Source of the DNA: Nitrococcus mobilis Nb-231
Lineage (GTDB): Bacteria > Pseudomonadota > Gammaproteobacteria > Nitrococcales > Nitrococcaceae
Assembly: GCF_000153205.1 (NCBI RefSeq)
Contig: NZ_CH672427.1
Span: 995,671-1,059,670 of the forward strand
Reading direction: 5' to 3'
DNA length: 64,000 nt
Position numbers and translations under genes: made by a program. Below are positions 25,013 to 34,670 of this stretch, in pieces. The stretch's first letter is position 1; each line of letters begins with the position of its first letter. The notes beneath the pieces were generated by a model. That model did not search any database. It was not told where the DNA came from and saw only the letters and a program-made list of their open reading frames with translations.

Positions 25013-28000
25013 TCAAGCCGCGGTGATCTCGTCCACTTCGGCCAGGCTCATATACACGACCAGGCCACGCTTGGCCTGTGTTGCGACAAGATACGCACGC
25101 ACCTGTTCGCGGTAGAGCCGGCGCACGCGCTCGCTTGGAGCGATATCGCTTTTCCAGTCGATCACCGCCTCGACGGTGCCGTCGACACCGAGCGCGAGCG
25201 CATCGGCGACCCCCGAGATCAGCGTTTCCGCTCGTGGGGCCTCAGCCACCTTATAGCAGTCGTAGATCGGTACTTCCGCCAGCAGCCGTGTCCGCAACGC
25301 CACCACCACCGGCAAAGCGAGCGTGCGCCGTACCACCTCGGCGAGTTCGGCGGGTGAGTCGCTGATCGGCGGGGCTTCGACCGGCGCGGGCGCCAACTGC
25401 GCCAGTAACTCGGCCGCGCGCGTTTGCAGCACCTGCGCCGCCTCGTCCACCTCTTCCGTCAGCACCTCCTCCATGAGCTTGTGCAGTACTGTTCCACGCA
25501 GCGCACCGCCCTCAGCGGGACTCATCGCGTCCGCAGCCGGCTCGGCGAAGACGCTGGATTCCTCCGCCATGCTCGGCGCAGCGCCGGCCGGCTCATGCTC
25601 GCTCGGCCGGCGCCAAACGAGCGCTCGGCGGGCGGCTTGGATGCGCTGCGCCTCGTGCTGAAACCTCACTCGGTCCTGGCCATTGATGATCTGCGCAGGT
25701 ATACGCTCCGGCAACGACGACCCCCAACCGCCGTCATCGAGCGTCGGCAACTGATCGAGGCGCAGATCCAGCAGGCCAAACCAACCTGATTCGGCTTCGA
25801 GCGGCTGCGGCAACACCAGCAATTGCTCGGCCCGCGTGAAAGCCACATAAAGCAGCCGAACCTGCTCGCGCCGCTGCTCGGCCTTCTCCTCATCGAGCGC
25901 TGTGACGTAACGCTCCGCACGGAAAGCACCCAGGCAGTAGTGGATCCGTTGGTCCGAGCGATCGAACAAAGGGCCGCCGGCGGCGCGGCCCTCGCTCACG
26001 GTATTGACAGGGATCACGATAGGCCATTCTAGGCCCTTGGCGGAGTGCATGGTGATGAGGTGAACGGCGTGCTCCTGTGCGTCCGGGCGGCCTTCCGTAC
26101 TCGCCTCGGCGTCCTCCCAACGCGTGCGCATATCGGCAGCGAAGGCGAACAAGCCCCGCGCCGCGTACGGTTTGCTCATCTCCAGAAATAGCTCGACATT
26201 GGCCAGGGCGCGCTCCGCCCCGCCGCTGTGGCGGTGTATCAGCAAGGGACGCACGTGCAGCTCGGCAACGGCCTGCCCGAGCAGCGCAAACGGCGTCGTA
26301 TCCAACGCCCGCGCCGCCAGCGCCTGCAGGATCTCGAGGGTCGTCCGGGCCAGCGTGTCGGCCACGTACGCAGGCTCGGTCCACAACGTCAGCCGCGCAG
26401 ATCCGGCACAATCCTCCGGCGGCGGCAACTGATCGACGATGTCGAGCAACGCCTCCTCGGTGAGTCCCACCAGTGGCCCGCGCAACAGCGCACCGAGTGC
26501 TACGGTGTCGCGGGCATCGGCCAGCACGCGGGTGATGGCGATGAGATCCTGGATCTCCTGGCGGCGGAAGAACCCCTTACCGGCCTGGCTCGCAACCGCG
26601 ACCCCCCGATCTTCGAGGGCTCGTTCGTAGCGCCAAAGCTCGGTTCCGGACGGCGCCAGCAACACGATATCACCCGGCCGGCAGGGGCGTGGCCGACGGC
26701 CGGTATGGATCGGGTAACCGCCGATAAGCCGTTGGCAAAGTTCCGCCACGCGCTGCGCCTCCGCCTCGCGGCATTCGCTCGGCCGAGGTTTGTCATCGGC
26801 GGCAGCCACCGGCACCGTCAGCCGAACCACGCGCGGGGCGTCATCCGGTGGAGTCCGGGTCGGGGCAAGCGGCTGGAAGCCGGGCTGACCGACGGCCGTA
26901 AGCGGCGCAGCAAAGCGCTCGTTCACCCATTCGAGTATCGGCCGGTAGGAGCGGAAATTGGCGGTCACCTCGAGGATGCACTCGGGATCGGCGGCTTTGA
27001 GCCGCTCCCGAGCGGCGACGTAGGTGGCCACGTCAGCGCCGCGAAAGCGATAGATCGCCTGCTTGGGATCACCGACGCAGAAAAGTGCGCCTGACCGCAG
27101 CACGCGCTCTTGCCAGGGCGTGTCGTGCGTGCCCTCGCCGCACAACCGCCACAGGATCTCTACCTGCAGAGGATCCGTATCCTGAAACTCGTCCACCAAA
27201 ATGTATCGGTAACGCGCACTCAGCGCACGGCGCACCGGCTCGTTGGCGGGGTCACGCAGCAAAGCACACGCCGTTGCCAGCAGATCATCGAAGTCCAACA
27301 AAGCGGCGGCGCGTTTATAGTCTTGATAGCGCTCCAGCAAAGGGCGTAACGATTCGGCCAGCTGTTCGAATGCACCGATGGCAACGGCCCCCTGCAGCGC
27401 CGTACAAGCGGCTCCGACCACTTGATACAACGCTTCTCCCTCCCGTGAGAGCGCGGTGCCGGCGGCCTTGGATAGACCACTCGCCGTCGCGGCGCTCTGC
27501 CACTTGCCTTGCCGACCCCACTTCCGGAAGGTGAGCTTCTGAGTGTGGGCACTGCACCGCGGCGGAACGAACGCCAAGGCCATCAGCGCGCGCGGACTCG
27601 CCCCATGTTGCAATGCGCGCCGATAGACCTGCACCAGCGCGCGCAGCTCGGCCACCAACTCCACCGTGCTCGGCTCGCTGCAGAGCTGTTCTTGCAGCCA
27701 ATTAGCCAGTGCTGTTACCGCCTCGTGCAGCGACTCGAGCCACTTCGTAGCGTCTTGTGCCGCAACCGGGTCGGTACTCCTGCTCCGCCGCAAAAAGCGC
27801 GCGATCCGGTCGATCTCTGCGGCTGAATTCGCACCCGCCGCCTCGATGAAGGCGACCAGCGGATCACCCTCATCCGCTGCCTCGAGGCGCTCTCTTAGAA
27901 ACGCCTCCAACAGATCTTGCCAAGCCAACTCGGCCGCCGGTGCATCCATAATCGCCGCCCCCGGATCGATATCGGCCTCGACCGGATACGGGCGGATAAG

Positions 28001-28378
28001 CTGTTGGCAGAAGCCGTGAATCGTGGTCGCGGTGAGCTCTGCAAGACGCTCGCGGGCCGTCGTCAGCCGAATCCTCTCGGCGTCGCTCAGACCCTTGGGA
28101 AAAGCGGCTTGCAGCTCGACCGGGGTTTCGCCGCGCAAGGCCCGCTCGAGAAAGCCGCGAATGCGGATCAGCAGTTGCCCGGCGGCCAGTTCCGTGAATG
28201 TAATCGCGGCGATCCGCCCCGGCTCGATGCCTTGCGCCAGCGAGTAAACGATGCGCCCGGCCATGAGCGCCGTCTTGCCGGAGCCTGCCCCCGCTTCGAC
28301 GAGTAAAGTGGAATCGATGGCGGTCAGCGCGCGGAGCCGTTGCCGATGATCGATAAGCTCGCTCACGGCAACTCCCAA
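25013..28378 (-). CDS. addA: UvrD/RecB-type helicase-nuclease (AddA-like)
   Basis: A 1121-residue double-strand-break repair enzyme. The superfamily 1 helicase motifs are VEAGAGSGKTALMAGR (Walker A), ITFTELAAGQL, ILVDEFQDTDPLQVEILW (Walker B), FCVGDPKQAIYRFRGAD, VTANFRSYRPI, ITMHSAKGLEWPIVI and LLYVAFTRAEQLLVLPQP. The C-terminal part is a RecB-type PD-(D/E)XK nuclease with LRGTVLHKLMEEVL, VDGTVEAVIDWKSDIAPSER and YREQVRAYL, so both helicase and nuclease look active. It overlaps the end of the AddB-like gene by 16 bp, and the two probably form one complex that resects DNA ends, replacing or supplementing RecBCD. No recBCD is in the window. Confidence 0.85.
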   Translation of the reverse strand: MGVAVSELIDHRQRLRALTAIDSTLLVEAGAGSGKTALMAGRIVYSLAQGIEPGRIAAITFTELAAGQLLIRIRGFLERALRGETPVELQAAFPKGLSDAERIRLTTARERLAELTATTIHGFCQQLIRPYPVEADIDPGAAIMDAPAAELAWQDLLEAFLRERLEAADEGDPLVAFIEAAGANSAAEIDRIARFLRRSRSTDPVAAQDATKWLESLHEAVTALANWLQEQLCSEPSTVELVAELRALVQVYRRALQHGASPRALMALAFVPPRCSAHTQKLTFRKWGRQGKWQSAATASGLSKAAGTALSREGEALYQVVGAACTALQGAVAIGAFEQLAESLRPLLERYQDYKRAAALLDFDDLLATACALLRDPANEPVRRALSARYRYILVDEFQDTDPLQVEILWRLCGEGTHDTPWQERVLRSGALFCVGDPKQAIYRFRGADVATYVAARERLKAADPECILEVTANFRSYRPILEWVNERFAAPLTAVGQPGFQPLAPTRTPPDDAPRVVRLTVPVAAADDKPRPSECREAEAQRVAELCQRLIGGYPIHTGRRPRPCRPGDIVLLAPSGTELWRYERALEDRGVAVASQAGKGFFRRQEIQDLIAITRVLADARDTVALGALLRGPLVGLTEEALLDIVDQLPPPEDCAGSARLTLWTEPAYVADTLARTTLEILQALAARALDTTPFALLGQAVAELHVRPLLIHRHSGGAERALANVELFLEMSKPYAARGLFAFAADMRTRWEDAEASTEGRPDAQEHAVHLITMHSAKGLEWPIVIPVNTVSEGRAAGGPLFDRSDQRIHYCLGAFRAERYVTALDEEKAEQRREQVRLLYVAFTRAEQLLVLPQPLEAESGWFGLLDLRLDQLPTLDDGGWGSSLPERIPAQIINGQDRVRFQHEAQRIQAARRALVWRRPSEHEPAGAAPSMAEESSVFAEPAADAMSPAEGGALRGTVLHKLMEEVLTEEVDEAAQVLQTRAAELLAQLAPAPVEAPPISDSPAELAEVVRRTLALPVVVALRTRLLAEVPIYDCYKVAEAPRAETLISGVADALALGVDGTVEAVIDWKSDIAPSERVRRLYREQVRAYLVATQAKRGLVVYMSLAEVDEITAA

Positions 28379-31032
28379 AGCTCCGGCAACGGTGCCAATC
28401 TCTGGGCCGCGAGCGGGCGCTTCGTTTCCAGATAGATCGCCTTAGCATTACCCGGCAAAACGAACCGTAACGGGTCGCTGTCGAACTCGGCGGTGCCCGG
28501 CCCGGGCAGCGCGTGGCCCGTCAGCAGATGCTCGTGGGCGGCGACCAGGTAACCAGCGATCTCCTCGAGACGCTCACGCGGCGCATCCATGCTTAGCAGC
28601 GTGCCGGGCTCGCCCGGATAGAGCAACCGCGCCTCCACCACGAGCTGCGGCCCGAGCAGAGCCTGGACTGCGAAGGCATACAGGCAGCGCTGCAGCTCCG
28701 CACCGCCCCTTACAATGACCGTCTTGCCCGGGGCCGGTGGTTTGCCCGTCTTGTAATCCGTCACCCGAGCAACGCTTTGATCGGCCGCAAGATCCAGCCG
28801 ATCGATCCGGCCGGTGATAGCGAGGTCGGTGCCCGGAATTCGCACGGCCGTGGCGCCATGCCAGGGGACGGGCCGATCCGCCTCGTGCGCTGCGCGGCCG
28901 CCGCCGAATGCGACCTCGGCGAACGAGCGCTGACCTGCCAGAGGTGGCTCCTCGTAGGTCAGCGCGGCGAGCGCCAGCTGCCTGATCTCGGCCTGAGTGC
29001 GGCGCCAGAGAACCCGCGGTGGGACGGGCTCGTTCACCTCATACTCGGTAACCGAGTCAGCCAATGCGGCATCGACGGCCTGTCTCACCTGACCAGCGGT
29101 CGCACCGGCCAGCCCGCCCGCCTGCTCAAGACGCACCAATGCCCGCTCCAGCACCTGATGTGCCAGGTTGCCGTAGGCCTGGGCATCCAGCGCAAGCGGT
29201 TCACGCTCTACCAGCGGCGCCTCCCATCCCAAAACGTAGCGCCAGACGAATCCCAAGGGGTCGCGCACGAGCGCGCGCAGCCGAGTTGCAGAAAAAGGGC
29301 GCTGCAATGCCCGCCGCACAGCCGGATGCTCCGCACGCAGTAGCCCATCATGCGCCGTGAGCTGCGGGCGATGCCAATTGAGCCAACACGCGCGTGCGCT
29401 GCGGGCGCGGGGCTGTTGCGCGAACACCTCAGGTCGGGCCAGCACCCGGTCGGGTTCACTCACGGCATGCTCCGGCACGCGCGCATCGTGCCGGTAAATT
29501 TCTTTTGCATCGATGGCACGCAGCAGCGCGCTCTCGCCATTCTCCCGACCCTCGGCATCGTGGCGGGCCCAGGAGAGAATGAGCCGCTTCGCTGTCGTGT
29601 GCAAAATGGCCTGAAAATCCCGTCGGTCGCGCTCCGTTAACGAAACCGGATCGAGTATAGCCGGCGCCAGTACGTGGGCAGGCAGCAGCGCATCCTCTTG
29701 CGAGGCCCGTGGCCAGCCGCGACTGGTCAAGCCCAGCAGCCACACGTAAGGTCGAGGACAAGCGGCGAGATCGGCGGCCTGGCCGAACAAGATGGCTGTC
29801 GCCGGCTCGCAGTCGTCCTTGATCCTCAGGCGCTCGAGTGTGACATCCAATCCCCAGGCCGGTCCCTCGCTCAGCGCCGTGCGCCAAATGCCCAGGGCCC
29901 GGTTGCCAAGGAGCAGCTCGCCGATGGCCTCCGCCGCATCAAGGCCGCGATCGAGCTGCTCCAGCACACTGAGCAGTCCCTCCACCGCGCCATTGTCTGC
30001 CGTCACGGCACGCGCTAGGCACACCCGCCATTGGTCGAGACGCAGCAGCGGCGCGTCCTTCGGCAGGATCCGCCGCCAGGTGGGCGGAACTTGGGCAGTC
30101 AGCGGCGTTTGCCCGCGCACCAGGCTGAGCAGCCGCTGCACGCGGCTGCGGCTCAGTCCCTTGAGCAGAATCTCCGCCAGCGCGGCCGCCGCCTGTCCGT
30201 CCCGCGTCGACAACGCCGGGCGCCCGCCGGCAAACGCAACGGGCAGGCCGGCCTCGGCGGCGATGAGCGCGATGTGCGGCTCCCATTCGGCCGTTGCCGG
30301 CGCCGCAATCGCAATCTCCTCCGGCCGAACCTCGTCGGCGGCAAGCAGCTCCCGTGCCCAGCGCAGCGCTTCCAAGGCCTCATGCCGCGGGTTGGCGCAG
30401 GAGACTCGGCTCACTTGCGGAGTCGCTCGGCTGATCGCCTGCCACTTGATCCGGGCGCCGTTACAGGCCCAGTGCGGCCTGGAATCCGGCAGAGCCTCCC
30501 AGCGAACGGGGCAGACCTTGGCAAGCTCGAGCAGCAGGGGGCGCCAGACGGGATCGAGCTCGAACATTCCCCGCAAGGTAATTGGGCCGAGCAGGCGGGA
30601 GGCTCGATCGATATGCTGCAACGCCTTGGCGAGCAATTCGCGTGGCCGCAGCCGGCCGCCGGGCAACCGGCTCAGCACCGCTTGCTCGAGCTGCGCCATG
30701 GCCTGCAAGCGCGGCTCACCGTGTGCCGCCAACGTACTCAAATCTTGCCCGCTCAACCAAACCCGGCGCAGCGATTGGGCGCTGGCGCGCACCATCCCGG
30801 GCAAGCGGCGAATACCCTCGAGCTCGCCTAGGGCAATGAAGTCATCCCTGAGAACCGCATCGAGCGCTTCCTGCACGGCAACCGCCTCCGGCGCCTGCAG
30901 AAATCCGCCAGCCAGGCGAGCGGCCGCTTGCGCCGGACTCAGCACCTGACGTCCGTGCGCCCGTTCGCGGGCGGCGTCGACCAGGGCCATCCGCCGTGCC
31001 AATGAGCGCGTTACCAGAATCGTATGCCGCAC
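28363..31032 (-). CDS. AddB-like PD-(D/E)XK nuclease family DNA repair protein
   Basis: An 889-residue partner of the AddA-like helicase. The N-terminal two thirds resemble an inactivated helicase: it begins HTILVTRSLARRMALVDAAR and lacks a Walker A motif. The C-terminal third is a RecB-type nuclease: FSATRLRALVRDPLGFVWRY, YGNLAHQVLERAL, ITGRIDRLDLA and VTDYKTGKPPAPGK hold the expected catalytic residues, followed by ELQRCLYAFAVQALL. It fits the gammaproteobacterial family of probable DNA repair proteins found next to AddA-like genes (TIGR03623, from memory). The start is taken as GTG with GGAAGAAG about 10 bp upstream; an in-frame TTG at 31092 would add 20 basic residues. Iron-cluster cysteines of Bacillus AddB are not evident. 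Confidence 0.78.
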   Translation of the reverse strand: MRHTILVTRSLARRMALVDAARERAHGRQVLSPAQAAARLAGGFLQAPEAVAVQEALDAVLRDDFIALGELEGIRRLPGMVRASAQSLRRVWLSGQDLSTLAAHGEPRLQAMAQLEQAVLSRLPGGRLRPRELLAKALQHIDRASRLLGPITLRGMFELDPVWRPLLLELAKVCPVRWEALPDSRPHWACNGARIKWQAISRATPQVSRVSCANPRHEALEALRWARELLAADEVRPEEIAIAAPATAEWEPHIALIAAEAGLPVAFAGGRPALSTRDGQAAAALAEILLKGLSRSRVQRLLSLVRGQTPLTAQVPPTWRRILPKDAPLLRLDQWRVCLARAVTADNGAVEGLLSVLEQLDRGLDAAEAIGELLLGNRALGIWRTALSEGPAWGLDVTLERLRIKDDCEPATAILFGQAADLAACPRPYVWLLGLTSRGWPRASQEDALLPAHVLAPAILDPVSLTERDRRDFQAILHTTAKRLILSWARHDAEGRENGESALLRAIDAKEIYRHDARVPEHAVSEPDRVLARPEVFAQQPRARSARACWLNWHRPQLTAHDGLLRAEHPAVRRALQRPFSATRLRALVRDPLGFVWRYVLGWEAPLVEREPLALDAQAYGNLAHQVLERALVRLEQAGGLAGATAGQVRQAVDAALADSVTEYEVNEPVPPRVLWRRTQAEIRQLALAALTYEEPPLAGQRSFAEVAFGGGRAAHEADRPVPWHGATAVRIPGTDLAITGRIDRLDLAADQSVARVTDYKTGKPPAPGKTVIVRGGAELQRCLYAFAVQALLGPQLVVEARLLYPGEPGTLLSMDAPRERLEEIAGYLVAAHEHLLTGHALPGPGTAEFDSDPLRFVLPGNAKAIYLETKRPLAAQRLAPLPELWELP

Positions 31033-31105
31033 GGATATCGTCTTCTTCCTTTTATTTAGGACCGGTTTATCCCCGCGTGGCTTGCGCCTCAAAACATATC
31101 AGTTC

Positions 31106-32740
31106 CTACATGTTGGGGTAGGTGGGACCGTCGCCGCCTTGAGGTACGACCCAATCGATGTTCTGCGTCGGATCTTTGATGTCACAGCCCTTGCAGTGCA
31201 CGCAATTCTGGGCATTGATTTGCAGACAAGGCCGCCCATCCTCGCCAGCGACGATCTCGTAGACTTCGGCGGGACAATAATACCGCTCAGGCGCATCATA
31301 ACGAGCGAGATTGACATCGATAGCTGTCTGTGCATCGCGCAGCTTGAGATGGCAAGGCTGGTCTTCGGCATGATGGGTGTTGGAGAGGTAGACGGAGGAC
31401 AAACGATCGAAGCTCACGACGCCATCGGGCTTGGGATAATCGATACGCCGCACCTCAGCCTTGGATTTCAAACACCTATGATCGGCCCGATGGCCGAGCG
31501 TCCAAGGCGCTCGACCGCGCAAGAGATAGGTGTCCACCGCCGAGTAAGCGAGTGCCGGCCACAACCCCCAGTGAAAGCTCGGTCGTATGTTGCGTGCTCG
31601 GTAGAGCTCATCCCAGAGCCAGCTTTGGCGCAACTGCTCGGGATAGGCCACAATCTCCCGCGGGGTTGCGCCGGCCTGAGTCAACGCCTCGAATACCGCC
31701 TGCGCGGCTGTCATGCCGGATTTCATGGCCATATGGGTCCCCTTGAGCTTGGGGACGTTGAGAAAACCAGCCGCGTCACCGATCAGCATCCCACCCGGAA
31801 AGGTGAGCCGCGGCAAGCTCTGATAGCCGCCTTCAACCAGCGCCCGCGCGCCGTAACACACCCGCCGGCCACCGGTGAAGGTGGGCCGGATGGCGGGATG
31901 CAACTTGAAACGTTGCAGCTCTTCGAACGGGGAGAGATAGGGATTGCTGTAATCCAGCCCGACTACGAACCCCACCGCGACCTGACGATCCTCCAGGTGA
32001 TACAGGAAAGCCCCGCCGTAGGTCCGTGAGTCGAGCGGCCATCCGAGTGTATGGATCACACGGCCCGGGTGGTGGTGCTGCGGCTCGATCTCCCAAAGCT
32101 CTTTGATGCCTAAACCGTAGGTTTGCGGTTGCGCACCTTGTGCCAAGGAATAGCGCTCGAGTAGGACTTTGGTCAGCGAACCGTGGCAGCCTTCGGCGAA
32201 CAATGTCTGCTTTGCATGCAGCGCGATACCCGGCTGATAGTTGGCTCCGGGCAACCCGTCCGGGGTAAGTCCCATATCGCTGGTGGCCACCCCTTTGACC
32301 GAACCATCGGCGTGGTAGAGCACTTCGGCGACGGCAAAGCCGGGATAGAGCTCGACGCCCAACGCTTCGGCCTGCTCGGCTAGCCAGCGGCAGACGTTGC
32401 CAAGGCTGATGATGTAGTTGCCGGCATTGCGCATCTGCAGTGGCACAGGCAAAGCGTAGGCGTTCGCCCGACTGAGGAAAAGGAACCGATCCTCGGTCAC
32501 CGGTGTATTCAGCGGCGCCCCGCGCTCGCGCCAGTCGGGTAGGAGTTCATTCAACGCCCGCGGCTCGAGCACCGCACCCGATAGGATATGGGCGCCGATC
32601 TCACTGCCCTTCTCCAGCACGCACACCGACAGCTCCCGGCCGTGCGCCACTGCCAATTGCTTGAGCCGGATCGCCGCCGCCAAGCCCGCGGGACCGCCGC
32701 CTACGATCACCACTTCGTAGTCCAAGCTCTCACGTTCCAA
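31106..32740 (-). CDS. Electron transfer flavoprotein-ubiquinone oxidoreductase
   Basis: A 544-residue membrane-associated enzyme that takes electrons from reduced ETF and passes them to ubiquinone, linking acyl-CoA dehydrogenases to respiration. The FAD-binding start is YEVVIVGGGPAGLAAAIRLK. GSEIGAHILSGAVLEPRALNE, GCHGSLTKVLLERY, MLIGDAAGFLNVPKLKGTHM and the C-terminal 4Fe-4S region (CPAEVYEI, then QNCVHCKGCDIKDPTQNIDW) are all diagnostic of ETF-QO. Length is normal. FadE and glutaryl-CoA dehydrogenase elsewhere in the window could be its electron sources through ETF, whose genes are not here. The AMP-dependent ligase gene ends 77 bp upstream of its start. Confidence 0.92.
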   Translation of the reverse strand: MERESLDYEVVIVGGGPAGLAAAIRLKQLAVAHGRELSVCVLEKGSEIGAHILSGAVLEPRALNELLPDWRERGAPLNTPVTEDRFLFLSRANAYALPVPLQMRNAGNYIISLGNVCRWLAEQAEALGVELYPGFAVAEVLYHADGSVKGVATSDMGLTPDGLPGANYQPGIALHAKQTLFAEGCHGSLTKVLLERYSLAQGAQPQTYGLGIKELWEIEPQHHHPGRVIHTLGWPLDSRTYGGAFLYHLEDRQVAVGFVVGLDYSNPYLSPFEELQRFKLHPAIRPTFTGGRRVCYGARALVEGGYQSLPRLTFPGGMLIGDAAGFLNVPKLKGTHMAMKSGMTAAQAVFEALTQAGATPREIVAYPEQLRQSWLWDELYRARNIRPSFHWGLWPALAYSAVDTYLLRGRAPWTLGHRADHRCLKSKAEVRRIDYPKPDGVVSFDRLSSVYLSNTHHAEDQPCHLKLRDAQTAIDVNLARYDAPERYYCPAEVYEIVAGEDGRPCLQINAQNCVHCKGCDIKDPTQNIDWVVPQGGDGPTYPNM

Positions 32741-32817
32741 GCGTGTGCTCCTCTAAATACGGCACCGCCGCTGCCTCCCGTCAAACTCAGGCCCGCCACG
32801 CTTGCCGAGAACAACGG

Positions 32818-34416
32818 TTAGAGCCGCCAGGCGTAGGCCCGCAGTTTAAACTTCTGCACCTTGCCGGTGGATGTCTTGGGCAGCTCGCCGAACACCACAG
32901 TTTTAGGCACCATGGAATGCGCCATGTGCTGCCGGCAGAATTCGATGATCTCGGTGGCACCGACGTTCGCGGCATCCGGCTTCAACACGACGAAAGCACA
33001 GGGGGTTTCACCCAGTTCCTCATCCATTCTCGCCACCACCGCCGCCTCCATGATCGCGGGGTGTCGGCAAAGCACCGACTCGATCTCGAGGCTCGAGCTG
33101 GGCTCGTCGTCTAAGGTGATGATATCCTTCGCGCGGTCTTTGATCTCCATATAACCGTCGGGATGCCAGATCGCTAGATCACCCGTGTGAAACCAGCCGC
33201 CGTCGAATGCCTCCTCGGTGGCCTGCGCGCTTTTGAAATAGCCTTTCATGACGGTGTTGCCGCGTATAAAGATCTCGCCGATCGTTCGCCCGTCTTTCGG
33301 CACCGGAACCAGGGTATGCGGATCCGCCACCATGAGCCCATCCAGCATAGGATAACGCACGCCTTGCCGCGCTTTGAGCCGAGCGCGCTCCTCGCGCGGT
33401 CTCGCGTTCCATTCCGGATGCCACGCGCAAACCGCCGCCGGGCCACCGGCTTCGGTCAGCCCATAAACATGGGTTATCTCCATACCCATGGCCTCGATGC
33501 CCTCGACGACGGCGGCGGATGGAGCCGCTGCGCCCGCCATTACTTTAACGGGGTGATCGAACTTGCCAGGCCTGCGCTCCACAGATACCGCAAGCAATGC
33601 ATTCAAAACAGCCGGGGTGGCGCAGAGATGACTCACCCGATGACGGCGAATCGCCTCAAATACAGCCTCGCCCCGCGCTTCCCGTAAACAGACGTGCACT
33701 CCCGCCATGGCCGTGATCGTCCAGGGGAAACACCAACCGTTGCAGTCGAACATCGGCAGCGTCCACAGATAAATGGGGTGCGGGGCTAGCCCCCAAACCA
33801 AAACATGACTGACTGCCTTGAGATAGGCCGCGCGGTGATGGTAGACAATCCCGTTGGGATTAGCGGTTGTCCCCGGCGTGTAGTTGAGCGCGATCGCCTC
33901 CCACTCATCCGGCGGGGGCTCCCAGATGAAAGTCGGATCACCCTCGGCAAGTAGGGCCTCATAGCCCAGCTTGCCGAGACCTTCCCCACCGCCGCCTTGC
34001 GGATCGTCGACATCGATCACCAGCGGCGGGGATGGCAACAAGGCCAGCGCCTTTTCAATGGTCTTTGCGAATTCCGTGTCAGTAAGCAATACCCGGGCGC
34101 CGCAGTCCTGCAGAATGAAGGCGATCGTGCGGGCCTCCTGATGCACGTCGAGGGCGTTGAGCACCGCGCCGACCATCGGAACGGCAAAATGAGCCTCGAG
34201 CATCTCCGGCGTGTTAGCGAGCATGACCGCTACGGTATCGCCTCGTTCGACACCCCGGCCGCGCAGCGCCGAGGCAAGCCGCCGCACGCGCTCGTAAGTC
34301 TGTTCCCAGCTCCGCTGCAGCTCTCCATGGATGACGGCCGTGCGCTCAGGGAATACCGCGGCGCTGCGTTCAATGAACGTCAACGGCGATAATGCGCCGT
34401 AATTGGCATGCTCCAT
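32818..34416 (-). CDS. AMP-dependent acyl-CoA synthetase with altered nucleotide-binding motif
   Basis: A 532-residue ANL-family ligase predicted to activate a carboxylic acid with ATP and CoA. Conserved parts include YERVRRLASALRGRGVERGDTVAV, PMFDCNGWCFPWT, HVYGLTEAGGPAAVCAWHPEWN, RGNTVMKGYFK, FHTGDLAIWHPDGYMEIKDR and the C-terminal LPKTSTGKVQKFKLR with the catalytic lysine. The P-loop-like motif, usually YTSGTTGxPKG, here reads YTPGTTANPNGIVYHHR: serine, glycine and lysine are replaced. The rest of the fold is intact, so activity may be changed rather than lost. Closest relatives act on medium or long-chain acids. It precedes ETF-QO on the same strand, fitting fatty acid oxidation. Confidence 0.85.
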   Translation of the reverse strand: MEHANYGALSPLTFIERSAAVFPERTAVIHGELQRSWEQTYERVRRLASALRGRGVERGDTVAVMLANTPEMLEAHFAVPMVGAVLNALDVHQEARTIAFILQDCGARVLLTDTEFAKTIEKALALLPSPPLVIDVDDPQGGGGEGLGKLGYEALLAEGDPTFIWEPPPDEWEAIALNYTPGTTANPNGIVYHHRAAYLKAVSHVLVWGLAPHPIYLWTLPMFDCNGWCFPWTITAMAGVHVCLREARGEAVFEAIRRHRVSHLCATPAVLNALLAVSVERRPGKFDHPVKVMAGAAAPSAAVVEGIEAMGMEITHVYGLTEAGGPAAVCAWHPEWNARPREERARLKARQGVRYPMLDGLMVADPHTLVPVPKDGRTIGEIFIRGNTVMKGYFKSAQATEEAFDGGWFHTGDLAIWHPDGYMEIKDRAKDIITLDDEPSSSLEIESVLCRHPAIMEAAVVARMDEELGETPCAFVVLKPDAANVGATEIIEFCRQHMAHSMVPKTVVFGELPKTSTGKVQKFKLRAYAWRL

Positions 34417-34592
34417 TGGTCTCCTCCCGGATTAAGCAAAGCCGCGCCCGTGGTTGCTGCTGGGCCCAAGCATCATTACGCAGCTCACGGCGCACGCCCC
34501 GTCGCCTATGAAGCAAAATGACCTGTTTTGGGCCATTCAGGTGAATTTCGGAAGGTTTTTTCGGTGCGGCAGGATATTTACCCCGAATCCTA

Positions 34593-34631
34593 ACACCTAC
34601 CTACCCAGGTGTACTCGCTTAGCAAAGCGAG
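34593..34631. other. Two small stem-loops in the gap upstream of the acyl-CoA synthetase gene
   Basis: ACACCT/AGGTGT (34593-34598 with 34607-34612) and CTCGCTT/AAGCGAG (34614-34620 with 34625-34631) form adjacent hairpins. They lie between the 3' end of the SRPBCC gene's downstream neighbour region and the synthetase start, in a leftward run of genes. Neither is followed by a T tract on the minus strand, so termination is doubtful. Confidence 0.25.
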
Positions 34632-34670
34632 AGCCGCCAACGATACCCGTCAGTCGGGCGTAGGTGATCC

